Translations under genes and position numbers: made by a program
From: JAJTZA01 sp041744075
GTDB lineage: Bacteria; Verrucomicrobiota; Verrucomicrobiia; Chthoniobacterales; Terrimicrobiaceae
Length of the DNA stretch: 64,000 nt
Reading direction: 5' to 3'
Assembly: GCA_041744075.1 (NCBI GenBank)
Contig: JBGTLQ010000373.1
Span: forward strand, 1-64,000
In this document: one piece after another, positions 41,028-50,483 of the stretch
Layout of the letters: each line of letters begins with the position of its first letter
How positions within the stretch are numbered: position 1 is the stretch's first letter
The notes under the pieces: generated by a model
What the model was told of the DNA's origin: nothing
Database searches by the model: none
Seen by the model: the letters and a program-made list of their open reading frames with translations, nothing else

Positions 41028-43651
41028 TGAATCGATATCTCCTGCTCTCCTGTATGCTTGTTTCCACCATTCTTCACGCCCCGGCGAAATCTCCGGCTGA
41101 CCAAACTCCCGGTCTGAACACAACCACCGCCCGTAAACACACTCTTCCCAACGGCGTCACGGTCATCATTGAGGAAGACCGAAGTGCCCCCGTCGCCAGC
41201 CTTCAAGCCTGGTGCGGGACCGGAAGTATCCATGAAGGCAAATGGCTCGGCGCCGGACTTTCTCATATTTTGGAGCACATGCTTTTTAAGGGCACGGAGA
41301 AACGTCCGGCTGGGGAAATTGCCCGTCAGATCCAAGACCAAGGTGGCGGGATCAATGCCTACACAAGTTTTGACCGCACGGTGTACTGGATCGATGTGCC
41401 TACCACGGGTGCCCCCCAAGCCTTGGATATCCTTGCGGATGCCGTGTTAAATTCCACACTCCCCGTGGAAGAATACACCAAAGAACAAGAGGTGATCCGC
41501 AGAGAATTTGCGATGGGTTTTGATGACGTGAACCGGCAGAGCTCCCAACTCATGCTCCGCACGGTTTTCGGCGAGAGTCCGTTCCGTCATCCTGTGATCG
41601 GTTATCTGGATGTTTACAACCAACTCACCCGTGAGGATGTGATGGAATATTATCGTGCCCGTTATGTGCCGAATAATTTGACCTTCGTGATCAGCGGGGA
41701 TGTGGATGGCGATGCCATGCTGAAGCAACTGCAGGAAGTCTTCAAAGACCTGCCCCGCGGAGCCCTCGAACCCGTCTTTGTGGCCTCGGAACCCGAGCAA
41801 CTTGGGCGGCGGGATGTGCATGAAGAATTCGCGGCCACCGAACTGAGTCGTGTGAATCTTGCATGGAGAATTCCCGGCTTGGATAATCCCGACACCCCCG
41901 CTCTGGAAGTTCTGGGCGAAGTGCTTGGTTCCGGACGAAGCAGCCCGCTGAATCAAGATCTCCGCGAGAAGCAGCGATTGGTCCATCAAGTCGCATCCGG
42001 CATGTTCAGTCTCCAAACGGATGGGGTGTTTGTGATTCAAGCCGTCACCGACCCCGACAAGCGGGAACTCACAACTGAGGCCGCATTGGCTGTTGTGGAC
42101 AATCTCAAAAAAAAGGGACCCACCGAGGCCGAATTGGAGCGTGCCAAGCGGTCCCTGTTGGCGTCCCAAATCTCAGGCCTTCAAACGGCCCGTGGCCGGG
42201 CTTCGGACCTTGGGTCCAGCTGGCTCCTCACCAAGAACCTGAACTTCAGCCGAGATTACCTCAACGCCGTTTCCCAAGTCACCGACGAGGATCTGGTTCG
42301 TGTGGCAAAAAAATATCTCCAACCTGAATGCCTGAATGTCACCTCGTTAAACCCGGTTGGTTCTCTTCAAGCGGCAGCCGCCTCCGCCGCAGCCATCGAA
42401 AAATCGGGAGTTCAAAAATTCACTCTTTCCAATGGATTTCGCCTTTTGGTGCGCGAAGACCACCGGTTGCCAATGGTGACGGTGACCGCCACCTTCCAAG
42501 GAGGGGTGCTTGCAGAAACCGCCGATAACAATGGGATCACAAAGCTTTTTGCGAGGACGCTTCTCAAAGGAACCAAAAACCGCAGCGCTTTGCAAATCTC
42601 CGAGCAGATTGAAGGCGTTGGTGGCCGGATCGGCAGTGATTCTGGAAACAACAGCTGGAGTATCTCTTCCGAAGTCATGTCCCCGGATCTTGCCATTGCC
42701 ATGGAGGTGGTTGCTGACGTGATTGCCAATCCCGTGTTTGAGGCATCCGAGTTTGATCTGGAAAAGCAGGCCCTTCTTGCATCCATCAAGGCCGAGGATG
42801 AGCAGATCACCGCCGTCGCGCGCAATGCCACCCGCGAAGCGTTTTTTGGGGAACATCCTTATGCGCTTCGATCCGGTGGAAACGCTGCCAGCGTCTCCAA
42901 GCTCACGACAGATGACCTCAAAGCCCTCCACGCCAAGTTGGCTGTTGCTAAGAATGGCGTCCTCGCCGTCTTCGGCGACGTGAAAGCGGATGAAGTCAGA
43001 AAGTTGGCCGAAACTTACTTTGGTAACCTCAAACCCGGAGAACCAGCCTTCGCAAATCTGAAGTCCCCAACCCCGCCCTCGGAGCCCGTTGTCATCGACA
43101 AGGATATGAACAAAAAACAGGCGGTTTTGATGTTTGCCTTCCCTGCTCCAGACCTCCTGGCCGAGGATCGCCCAGCCATGGAATTGATCAATGAAGCCTC
43201 AAATGATTTGGGTTCCCGGTTCTTTGACCGTATCCGCGAAAAAATGGGGCTGGCCTACTTCGTAGGCGCAGGGAACCTCACCGGCCCGGTTCCAGGATGT
43301 CAGATCTTCTACCTTGGCACCGATCCGGCAAAGCTGGAGACCGTCACCACTGCATTTCACGACGAGATCGCACTTCTGGCCAAAGATGGTCTCACTGAAG
43401 AAGAACTCGTCCGCGCGAAAAAGAAAATTCTCGGCGGCGAAGCCATCCAGAATCAGAGCAATGCCGCCTTTGCGGCCAGCGTGAGTCTTGATGAATTGTT
43501 GGGATTGGGATATGACGATCATTTGAAACGTGCCGAGGTCATCAATGCGGTGACTTTGGAGGACACCAAAAAAGCGGCTGCCAAATACCTCGGAGCCCCC
43601 GGTTATGTGCGAACATCCGTGGGCCCCGTTGAACAAGCCCCAACCAACTGA
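41027..43651 (+). CDS. M16 family zinc peptidase, two-domain
   Basis: A signal peptide is followed by a first M16 domain with the inverted zinc motif in HILEHMLFKGT (HxxEH, near residue 80) and the downstream Glu in KEQEVIRREFAMG. The second half (from about residue 460) repeats the fold (FRLLVREDHRLPMVTVTATF, LFARTLLKGT) without the zinc residues, the normal clamshell arrangement. At 874 residues it matches pitrilysin-like exported proteases that degrade peptides. It is coupled to the genes on both sides. Confidence 0.92.
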   Translation: MNRYLLLSCMLVSTILHAPAKSPADQTPGLNTTTARKHTLPNGVTVIIEEDRSAPVASLQAWCGTGSIHEGKWLGAGLSHILEHMLFKGTEKRPAGEIARQIQDQGGGINAYTSFDRTVYWIDVPTTGAPQALDILADAVLNSTLPVEEYTKEQEVIRREFAMGFDDVNRQSSQLMLRTVFGESPFRHPVIGYLDVYNQLTREDVMEYYRARYVPNNLTFVISGDVDGDAMLKQLQEVFKDLPRGALEPVFVASEPEQLGRRDVHEEFAATELSRVNLAWRIPGLDNPDTPALEVLGEVLGSGRSSPLNQDLREKQRLVHQVASGMFSLQTDGVFVIQAVTDPDKRELTTEAALAVVDNLKKKGPTEAELERAKRSLLASQISGLQTARGRASDLGSSWLLTKNLNFSRDYLNAVSQVTDEDLVRVAKKYLQPECLNVTSLNPVGSLQAAAASAAAIEKSGVQKFTLSNGFRLLVREDHRLPMVTVTATFQGGVLAETADNNGITKLFARTLLKGTKNRSALQISEQIEGVGGRIGSDSGNNSWSISSEVMSPDLAIAMEVVADVIANPVFEASEFDLEKQALLASIKAEDEQITAVARNATREAFFGEHPYALRSGGNAASVSKLTTDDLKALHAKLAVAKNGVLAVFGDVKADEVRKLAETYFGNLKPGEPAFANLKSPTPPSEPVVIDKDMNKKQAVLMFAFPAPDLLAEDRPAMELINEASNDLGSRFFDRIREKMGLAYFVGAGNLTGPVPGCQIFYLGTDPAKLETVTTAFHDEIALLAKDGLTEEELVRAKKKILGGEAIQNQSNAAFAASVSLDELLGLGYDDHLKRAEVINAVTLEDTKKAAAKYLGAPGYVRTSVGPVEQAPTN

Positions 43652-43658
43652 CCCAATT

Positions 43659-44075
43659 ATGCCAGAAATTCAACAGGCCCCTCAGAGCGGGGAACTCACC
43701 CAACGGTTCATCGCGTTTGTGATGATGCATGCCCAGCAGGCTTCTCTCTTTCTTGGGCAAATCCCGCATCCCCAAACCGGCAAGGCCGAAACGAATCTTG
43801 AGGCGGCAAAAATGTTCATCGATCAGTTGGAAATGGTCCGCGAAAAAACGCGGGGTAATCTTTCCCAAGAAGAAATGGGGATTATCACCCATGTCCTCTC
43901 CGACCTCCAGCTGGCCTATGTCAAAGTCTCCTCCGGAGCACCGACAACCGCAGATCCCGAACCCACGCCAGCTCCGGTTGAGGATGCCGCTGCTTCCACC
44001 TCCGAAGGCTCTATTCTCCCAGAAGAAGAAGTTACAGAAAACCGCAAGCGATTCACCAAAAGCTACGGCAGCTGA
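43659..44075 (+). CDS. DUF1844 protein
   Basis: ATG 43659 gives 138 residues. The conserved part is LTQRFIAFVMMHAQQASLFL, then NLEAAKMFIDQLEMVREKTR and ITHVLSDLQLAYV, which is DUF1844. A low-complexity Ala/Pro/Glu tail follows. Function is unknown; the family is common in PVC and other deep-branching bacteria. It lies seven bases after the peptidase and its stop overlaps the next start (TGATG). Confidence 0.85.
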   Translation: MPEIQQAPQSGELTQRFIAFVMMHAQQASLFLGQIPHPQTGKAETNLEAAKMFIDQLEMVREKTRGNLSQEEMGIITHVLSDLQLAYVKVSSGAPTTADPEPTPAPVEDAAASTSEGSILPEEEVTENRKRFTKSYGS

Positions 44076-46054
44076 TGGCCTCTGATCATTCGAAGGGGCA
44101 AACGCCCAGCCTTCCAGCCCGCATCAAAAAAGTCGCTGGATCCATGGATCTTGTTGCCCAAGTGAGGGCCGCACTGGGCATCCTCGCCGTGCTTTTCCTT
44201 GCCTACCTCCTTTTCTCCGACAAGCCATGGTCGGTTGATGTTCCAGAGGGCAAGAAACTGAAGATTGCCCAATTCGTCACAATCTATGGGTGGGCGGCAG
44301 CTGCCATCAATTTTGTGCTGACCCTGATTCTTGCGGCCACCGCTCCCCTCTGGATCAATCCCAAACCCACGGCTCCCCGCACAACACGCGTGGTCGCACC
44401 GCGTTGGTTTTGGCCACTTATCTGGATCGCCATGGCGATTGGCGCATGGTCCGGCTATCCGCGATTGGAACAGGGCCTTTGGCATGATGAAGGATATCCC
44501 GTCCGACGGATCATCCTTGGCGAGTACCGTTCCACGCCCGAGGGTGCCTTAAAGCTCAAAGAGCTGAAGTGGCTCGACACCTTTTTCTTCTACACAAAGC
44601 CAAATCATGTGCCGCACAATGTGATTGGTAAGGTGTTTAATGACACATGGCGGTTTTTTGCCAAGCCGGAGGGGCTGCAATTTAATGAGACCGCAATTCG
44701 ACTGCCCACCTACTTGGCGGGAATCGCAGCGATCGGAGCGATGGCGTTATTGCTGGGGCGGATGGGATTTTTTGTGGGTGGTGTCACGGCCGCCTTCCTC
44801 GCTGTCTTGCACCCATGGATGCTGCGATACGGCACTGAAGCGAGGGCGTACGCCTTTGTTTTGCTGCTTGTTCCCCTGCTTCTCTACTTCGTACTGCGAA
44901 TATTGAATCATGGCACATGGAAGTGGTGGGGAGCTTATGCCGTCGGACAATTTCTGCTGCTCTATTTCTACCCCACCACCGTGTTTATGCTGGTGGTTCT
45001 GAACCTCTGCGTGCCTTTGTTGTTGTGGTGGCAGTGGCGTGGCACCAAGCAATTTTTTTCGCAGACCGGGCGCTGGGTGGCAGCAAATATTTTTGCAGCG
45101 ATGGCTTATCTGCAATTCATGCTTCCCTGCATTCCGCAGTTTCTCAATTACATGGACGAAACCTACACCCGTGGGGATGTGGGCTTTCGGTGGACGCAAA
45201 ACTCGCTGGCCCACATGCTTTCCGGCACGTCATGGAATTACTCTCTGATTTTTGATTCTCCCTATCTGGAACTCATGCCTTGGGCGGTCGAACATCCAGG
45301 ACTCTTTGTGCTATCCGTGTTCTTGGCAATCGCAGCCCTTCTCTTCGGAATCGTTGCCCTGGCAAAGCGTAGCAAAGTTTACGGATTGCTGACCCTGCCA
45401 ATGCTCCTGCCAGCCGTCCTCTGTTACATGGAAGCCCGCGCGCGGGATGGCCATATGTTTGAGTGGTATATCATTTTTGTGCTTCCCGGACTGATTATGT
45501 TAGTGGCCGTGGGACTTGCCATCCCCGTGGATGCGGCCCGTGGTCGTTTCACAAAATTGGCAGCATTGTCATGGGTCCTGATTGTGCTCGTGTCGTACGG
45601 GGTCTGGACCTCTCCCAAGCGGCAAGTCCTCCGCGCCGCAGGCATGCAGCCCAACCGTGAATCCGTGCTGCTCACCCGGCCAACTCTCAACCCTCACGAC
45701 CCACGCCAAGAAGAAATTATCACAGCCACATTTTTTGGGAGACCGGACCCCTATGATCCCCACATTAAGTTTATCGTAGGAATCAAGGGGCTTGAGGACG
45801 TCGTGCGTGAAGCGGATTCAACTGGCAAATCCCTCTTTATCAATCTGGGATATCTGCCAACCGTGGAGGGTGAACATACCCACAAATATAAGTTTCTGAA
45901 AAAATCCGGATACTTTGAAGATCTTGGCCTCATGGTTGGCAATGAACCAATCCAAAGCCGTCATGTGTTCCGCTACCTTCCTGGCTCAGCCAAGGATTTC
46001 GATTTTTCCACCATCCCTACAGACAAGGGTAGCCCAAACCACTCCGAAGAATGA
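44075..46054 (+). CDS. GT39-like multi-helix glycosyltransferase
   Basis: The 659-residue protein has two helices before a loop with the acidic pair in GLWHDEGYPVRRI, then about nine more helices (FLAVLHPWMLRYGTEARAY is a typical GT39 luminal motif) and a soluble C-terminal region. GT-C enzymes of this kind transfer a sugar from a lipid carrier to a protein or glycan. The donor and acceptor are unknown. It is coupled to DUF1844 upstream and, by an ATGA overlap, to a lipoprotein downstream. Confidence 0.8.
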   Translation: MASDHSKGQTPSLPARIKKVAGSMDLVAQVRAALGILAVLFLAYLLFSDKPWSVDVPEGKKLKIAQFVTIYGWAAAAINFVLTLILAATAPLWINPKPTAPRTTRVVAPRWFWPLIWIAMAIGAWSGYPRLEQGLWHDEGYPVRRIILGEYRSTPEGALKLKELKWLDTFFFYTKPNHVPHNVIGKVFNDTWRFFAKPEGLQFNETAIRLPTYLAGIAAIGAMALLLGRMGFFVGGVTAAFLAVLHPWMLRYGTEARAYAFVLLLVPLLLYFVLRILNHGTWKWWGAYAVGQFLLLYFYPTTVFMLVVLNLCVPLLLWWQWRGTKQFFSQTGRWVAANIFAAMAYLQFMLPCIPQFLNYMDETYTRGDVGFRWTQNSLAHMLSGTSWNYSLIFDSPYLELMPWAVEHPGLFVLSVFLAIAALLFGIVALAKRSKVYGLLTLPMLLPAVLCYMEARARDGHMFEWYIIFVLPGLIMLVAVGLAIPVDAARGRFTKLAALSWVLIVLVSYGVWTSPKRQVLRAAGMQPNRESVLLTRPTLNPHDPRQEEIITATFFGRPDPYDPHIKFIVGIKGLEDVVREADSTGKSLFINLGYLPTVEGEHTHKYKFLKKSGYFEDLGLMVGNEPIQSRHVFRYLPGSAKDFDFSTIPTDKGSPNHSEE

Positions 46055-46488
46055 AAGCGCTCCAGGCTTTTCTGGTCGCCGGGCTCCTTGCGCTTTCCGG
46101 CTGTGCTAATAAACCCAATGTGGCCGGCGAAGCCACACCGAGCACAGAAGCTGCTCCATCGGCTGAACCAGAAGCCGAGCCGAAAAAGCCATGGACGGAG
46201 GCTCTTTTTGGCTGGACCAAAAACCTGTTCCCAAAAAAAGAAAAGCCACCAACCGCCATTCCACCGCAGTTGCTGGGACAAATTCGTCAGGTGAACCCTG
46301 AAAGCGGCTTTGTGCTCATTGACGCCACAGTTTCCTCTGCTGCCAATCCCGGGGACGCCTTAGTCTGTATTTCCAATCAACAAGAGACCGCCGATCTGAA
46401 GCTCACCTCGCTTCGCAGCGCTTCTTTTGTGATTGCCGACATCACCTCAGGTGAACCCTCCGTGGGCGATCGTGTTTACAAACGCTGA
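46051..46488 (+). CDS. Small lipoprotein
   Basis: The leader MKALQAFLVAGLLALSGC ends in a lipobox (LSGC), so the mature protein should be lipidated at that Cys. An Ala/Glu/Pro-rich linker follows, then a small beta-rich domain of about 75 residues (GQIRQVNPESGFVLIDATV, ending GDRVYKR), which resembles short domains found in other PVC lipoproteins. It is the last gene of the 40461-46488 run. The role is unknown. Confidence 0.8.
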   Translation: MKALQAFLVAGLLALSGCANKPNVAGEATPSTEAAPSAEPEAEPKKPWTEALFGWTKNLFPKKEKPPTAIPPQLLGQIRQVNPESGFVLIDATVSSAANPGDALVCISNQQETADLKLTSLRSASFVIADITSGEPSVGDRVYKR

Positions 46489-46519
46489 ATCTGATCAGCA
46501 CGATCCTTCGCTGACGTAG

Positions 46520-46545
46520 CGGAAAACGGAACGTTTTTCGTTTTT
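46520..46545. terminator. Candidate terminator between convergent operons
   Basis: AAAACG and CGTTTT with a GAA loop (46523-46537) are followed by TCGTTTTTC. The stem is AT-rich and short. The place between the convergent lipoprotein and mqnC genes fits a terminator. Confidence 0.35.
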
Positions 46546-46555
46546 CAGAAGTATT

Positions 46556-47644
46556 CTAATTCAGAAGCTGATACCACGTGCTTCGACGATGGGGTTCATA
46601 ACCCGCTTCACGAATCAGCCGTTCAATATCCTTTGATCCCAGCTTGAAGGTTGTGCCTGCGCTGGAGACCACGTTTTCCTCCATCATCACACTCCCAAAA
46701 TCATTGGCACCATACCGTAAGGCCACTTGACCGATCCGAGGACCTTGGGTCACCCACGAACTCTGCACGTTTTCAAAATTATCCAAGTAGATCCGTGAGA
46801 TGGCCTGCATGCGTAGGTATTCGGCGGAGGTGACGGTTTCGGCTTTAAGACGGGTGTTTTCAGGCTGAAAGGTCCAGCAGATGAACGCCGTAAAGCCGCC
46901 AGTCTCGTCTTGGGTCTTGCGCAGCCGGTCAAGGTGTTCGATCCGGTCGTCCAAGGTCTCAACATGACCAAACATCATTGTCGCACTGGAGCGCATTCCG
47001 AGATCATGGGCAATCCGCATGACCTCCAACCATTGGTCGGATTTACATTTAAGCGGCGCAATACGATCTCTCACCGCATCCACCAAAATTTCTCCCCCAC
47101 CACCAGGGATCGAGCCAAGGCCCGCTTCCTGAAATTTTTCGATAACCTCCCGGAGTGGCATTCCAAAAACTTCAGAGAAATGATTAAACTCAGGGGGGCT
47201 GAAGCCGTGGATATTGATCTGTGGATATTTCTGCCGGATGTGGGAAAGCATCGTGAGGTAAAAATCAATGCCCAGCTTCGGGTGGTGACCTCCCTGAAGC
47301 AGAACCTGCACGCCACCTTCCGCAGCGAGTTCATCAAGTTTTTGGTCAATCTCATCCAAGCTCAGCACATAGTGGTCATCGTCCTTCTCCGTTCGATAAA
47401 ACGCACAGAACTTGCAGTAAACATTGCAGACATTCGTGTAGTTGATGTTGCGATCCACAATGTAGGTGACGACATCATTGCCCTTCCCGTCATAGGCATC
47501 GGCTTTGACAATTTCTCGTCTGCGATCTGCCAGGGCGCCCAATTCCTCAAGAGGCAGTTTATGAAGGCTTCGTGCATCATCTTGCGAGATGCGCGCCCCA
47601 TCAAGGATTCGATCAACGAGAGTGTCGGAAGTGGCAGATATCAC
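46556..47644 (-). CDS. mqnC: Dehypoxanthine futalosine cyclase (radical SAM)
   Basis: The radical SAM cluster Cys are in CNVYCKFCAF. Further family marks are DRNINYTNV before it, then QVLLQGGHHP and GFSPPEF. The enzyme performs the cyclisation step of the futalosine route to menaquinone. I favour GTG 47644 (start MISATSDTLVDRILDG). The longer frame to 47752 carries a leader (KMPAVPGAITSPRR) whose DNA (near 47680-47740) looks like a mobile intergenic repeat; ATG 47722 lies in it with a good GAGGAAG. bioF lies upstream on the same strand. Confidence 0.85.
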   Translation of the reverse strand: MISATSDTLVDRILDGARISQDDARSLHKLPLEELGALADRRREIVKADAYDGKGNDVVTYIVDRNINYTNVCNVYCKFCAFYRTEKDDDHYVLSLDEIDQKLDELAAEGGVQVLLQGGHHPKLGIDFYLTMLSHIRQKYPQINIHGFSPPEFNHFSEVFGMPLREVIEKFQEAGLGSIPGGGGEILVDAVRDRIAPLKCKSDQWLEVMRIAHDLGMRSSATMMFGHVETLDDRIEHLDRLRKTQDETGGFTAFICWTFQPENTRLKAETVTSAEYLRMQAISRIYLDNFENVQSSWVTQGPRIGQVALRYGANDFGSVMMEENVVSSAGTTFKLGSKDIERLIREAGYEPHRRSTWYQLLN

Positions 47645-47735
47645 ACCGATATCATAATTCCATGTTGGCCTGCGGTCAACGGGTCTGCGCGGCGAAGTGA
47701 TTGCCCCTGGGACCGCTGGCATCTTGCCGGCTTCC

Positions 47736-48914
47736 TCATTTGCATCCCTCACTCATCACTTTCTGAATGGCCGCAGCCAATTCATCAATGACGGAAGCAG
47801 AATGAGTTGCCGAAAATGTCACGCGCAACCTGGCCTGCCCCCTCGCGACAGTCGGAAAGCGGATGGCAGGAACAAGAAATCCCTTCTCTCGAAGTTGGGC
47901 GGAGGTTTTCATGGCCACGTCCTCCGGTCCCAAAATGATTGGAACAATGGGGGAGGGAGACTGGGGAAGGCCCAAATTTCCACACAGCTGCTGCACGTTT
48001 TGGTGAAGTGAGGAGATCAAGCTCTCCGAGGTTTGGGGGTCCGAAAGCAATGCGATGGCCGCACTGGCTGCTGCGGCGGCCGAAGGTGGCGGTGCCGTTG
48101 AGAAGATAAAGCTGCGCGCCCGGTTCACCAAATATTCCCGGAGTGACGCCGCCCCGCACAGGTAGGCACCAGAAGATCCCAAAGCTTTTCCCAAGGTGCC
48201 CATTTGCACCTCAATCCGATGCCCTACACCCACGGCGTCAGCCAACCCCCGGCCACCTTCTCCCAGCACGCCCACACCATGGGCCTCATCCAGCAGGAGC
48301 CAGGCGCCATGACGTTCCTTTAACTCCACAATTTCCAAGAGGTGCGCCAGATCGCCATCCATACTATAAACCGACTCCGCGAGAATTAGGATTTTAGCCT
48401 GTGGGTACGTCTTGTGAGCCCAGACCAGCCGGGATTCAAGAGCGGCAATGTCATTGTGAGGAAACACCCTGATCGTTGCCCCGCTCAGGTGTGCTCCGTC
48501 CACCAAACAGGCATGACACAGTTTATCCAGAACGATGACGTCTCCCTTTCCCACCAAGGCTGGAATGGCTCCCAGCGCGGCAGCATATCCAGAAGAGAAG
48601 GTCAACGCGGCCTCGCAGCGTTTAAATTGTGAAATATCAGCTTCGAGTTGAAGGTGAGCTGGCAGGGTCCCACAGATCAATCGTGAGGCCCCACTTCCGG
48701 CTCCGGCCTCTTCGATCGCCTCCTTGGCCGCCTGACAAACCGCCGGGTGGTTGGCCAACCCAAGGTAGTCATTCGAAGAAAAATTGTGCAGGGTTTTTTC
48801 ATGGGATTGAACAATGGTCCCTTGCGCGGGACCGATCATGGACGGCTGGCGAAGCAGCCCGGCCTCTGTGATTTGTCGAAGCTGCTTTTGAAGAAAGTCC
48901 TCGAAGGAACTCAT
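47736..48914 (-). CDS. bioF: 8-amino-7-oxononanoate synthase (BioF)
   Basis: This PLP-dependent alpha-oxoamine synthase has FSSNDYLGLANHP near the start, DEAHGVGVLG at the cofactor ring Asp and His, and LGKALGSSGAYLCG with the Schiff-base Lys. BioF joins pimeloyl-ACP and alanine in biotin synthesis. Related enzymes (glycine C-acetyltransferase, serine palmitoyltransferase) are hard to exclude by eye. ATG 48914 overlaps the pdxJ stop (ATGA), better than a TTG two codons upstream. The other biotin genes are not in the window. Confidence 0.85.
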   Translation of the reverse strand: MSSFEDFLQKQLRQITEAGLLRQPSMIGPAQGTIVQSHEKTLHNFSSNDYLGLANHPAVCQAAKEAIEEAGAGSGASRLICGTLPAHLQLEADISQFKRCEAALTFSSGYAAALGAIPALVGKGDVIVLDKLCHACLVDGAHLSGATIRVFPHNDIAALESRLVWAHKTYPQAKILILAESVYSMDGDLAHLLEIVELKERHGAWLLLDEAHGVGVLGEGGRGLADAVGVGHRIEVQMGTLGKALGSSGAYLCGAASLREYLVNRARSFIFSTAPPPSAAAAASAAIALLSDPQTSESLISSLHQNVQQLCGNLGLPQSPSPIVPIILGPEDVAMKTSAQLREKGFLVPAIRFPTVARGQARLRVTFSATHSASVIDELAAAIQKVMSEGCK

Positions 48915-49660
48915 CGGCAAAGGAGAACCTTCATTTCTCGAACCGCCGCATCCAGTCCCACCGTTACTGCCCGGGAAATGATGCTGTGACCAATATTTAA
49001 TTCCACAAGATGGGGTAGTTCCAACATGGCACGCACGTTTTGGTAGTTTAGGCCATGACCCGCATTCACCGCCAAACCTTGTGCATGCGCTTGGGCAGAT
49101 CCTCGGATCAGTCGCGTCAGTTCGAGATCCTTCTCTGCACCAACCGCATTGGCAAAAGCGCCCGTGTGCAACTCCACAAACTCAACTCCCAATCTCGCCG
49201 AGGCGTCAATCTGACTGTCCTTCGGGTCAATGAACAAGCTAACCCGAATCCCTGCCTCTTGAAGGGTGGCAACCGTTGGCTTCAGCGCCTCCAACTGCCC
49301 AGCCACATCCAGCCCCCCCTCGGTGCTGACTTCTTCCCGGCTCTCCGGCACAAGGCACACGTCCTCGGGTTTGACGGACAGCACAATCTGCAAAATCTCA
49401 TGCGTGTTCCCCAACTCAAGATTCAATTTGGTGCGTACAGCCTTTTTGATCGCTACGATGTCAGCGTCCTGAATATGACGCCGATCCATCCGCAAGTGAG
49501 CGGTGATGCCCTCCGCCCCTGCCCCCTCCGCAATCACGGCGGCTTCGACAGGTGATGGCTCCGCGTTTTCTGAGTCAGGGGTTTCCCGATACCGGGCCTG
49601 ACGCAAAGTTGCCACATGATCGATATTTACGCCGAGGGCGATGGGAGGGAGATAGGTCAT
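48911..49660 (-). CDS. pdxJ: Pyridoxine 5'-phosphate synthase
   Basis: The protein has the PdxJ marks LGVNIDHVATLRQARY near the N-terminus and ELNIGHSIISRAV near the end, with VNAGHGLNYQN between. It joins 3-amino-2-oxopropyl phosphate and deoxyxylulose 5-phosphate in the vitamin B6 pathway, which makes the cofactor of the next gene product, BioF. Length (249 aa) is normal. Start and stop overlap both neighbours by four bases. Confidence 0.94.
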   Translation of the reverse strand: MTYLPPIALGVNIDHVATLRQARYRETPDSENAEPSPVEAAVIAEGAGAEGITAHLRMDRRHIQDADIVAIKKAVRTKLNLELGNTHEILQIVLSVKPEDVCLVPESREEVSTEGGLDVAGQLEALKPTVATLQEAGIRVSLFIDPKDSQIDASARLGVEFVELHTGAFANAVGAEKDLELTRLIRGSAQAHAQGLAVNAGHGLNYQNVRAMLELPHLVELNIGHSIISRAVTVGLDAAVREMKVLLCR

Positions 49661-50184
49661 CGTTGAAATAGCCTGTGCAATCGAAGTCCGCTCACCAACA
49701 CAAATAACAGTCCCAAGCCCACAAAAAGAATATAAAAAGGCCGCAAGGTAGGACCCAGCCAGCCTCCCTGATGAATGGACATCAGAAGTCTCCGAGCAGG
49801 ATCAGAGAGGTCAAAAAAGGTCACCCCAAAGTGAAACCACACTCCCGTGATCGCGGAGGCGGCGAGCGGCAGCAGCAAGGTTAAACCCAAAATTCGGTGG
49901 ATGAAACGGGGTTTGTTTTTTGTTTTCGACCCAAGGGCCATTTTGAGCCCGGAACCAAGCATGGCCAACAGCCCCAGCCCAACAAGAAGCACATACAAGG
50001 CCGAGAGCCAGTGGCCCATCCATCCTCCGCTGTGAATATTGAGAATAAAGTCCCCCATCGGTTTTTCCATTCCAAACCACGCGCGACCAACCCGATACGC
50101 GATGCCAGTGGCCAGACTCACAAACAAGGGAATGGCAATCCAAAGCGCGAGCGTGCGGTGGACGTTGCGGGGAGCGAGTTTCAT
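49657..50184 (-). CDS. PepSY-like four-helix membrane protein
   Basis: The 175-residue protein has four membrane helices in two similar halves: FILNIHSGGWMGHW in the first and LLMSIHQGGWLGPT in the second. This duplicated I-H-x-G-G-W pattern recalls PepSY-associated membrane proteins, which often bind heme or iron-related partners. No redox or metal gene is adjacent. It overlaps the genes on each side by four bases. Confidence 0.65.
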   Translation of the reverse strand: MKLAPRNVHRTLALWIAIPLFVSLATGIAYRVGRAWFGMEKPMGDFILNIHSGGWMGHWLSALYVLLVGLGLLAMLGSGLKMALGSKTKNKPRFIHRILGLTLLLPLAASAITGVWFHFGVTFFDLSDPARRLLMSIHQGGWLGPTLRPFYILFVGLGLLFVLVSGLRLHRLFQR

Positions 50185-50483
50185 GAAACCGCTCCGCTTT
50201 CCTCAAGCCAGGCAATCGCTTTTAAATAACTCTGACGCTCCAAGTAATGGCGAAGATTTGGATCAATGTTCGGTGGAAGGTCTGCAACAACGGAATCCAA
50301 ATGAGCCGCAGCGGCCTTTATGGCCTCCAAGTGCGCCGCCGGGTCGTGTTCCCGCAGAGCATGGTCAGCAACAATATCCACCCGCTGACGCAGGGCGGCA
50401 TGGAGATTTTGGAATAAAGTCACAAACGGAGGTTCTGCGAGATTGGTCGCTGTGGCAAGTGGGCTTTCAACGCAGTTACTCAA
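50181..50483 (-). CDS. Hypothetical helical protein, 100 aa
   Basis: No family is recognised. The sequence is mostly helical and soluble (LFQNLHAALRQRVDIVADHA, then AAHLEAIKAAAAHLDSVVAD). It starts at TTG 50483 inside the end of the nucleotidyltransferase gene; a GTG at 50423 is the only other plausible start. It is coupled to the PepSY-like gene that follows. The DNA sequence gives no further clue to its role. Confidence 0.55.
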   Translation of the reverse strand: MSNCVESPLATATNLAEPPFVTLFQNLHAALRQRVDIVADHALREHDPAAHLEAIKAAAAHLDSVVADLPPNIDPNLRHYLERQSYLKAIAWLEESGAVS

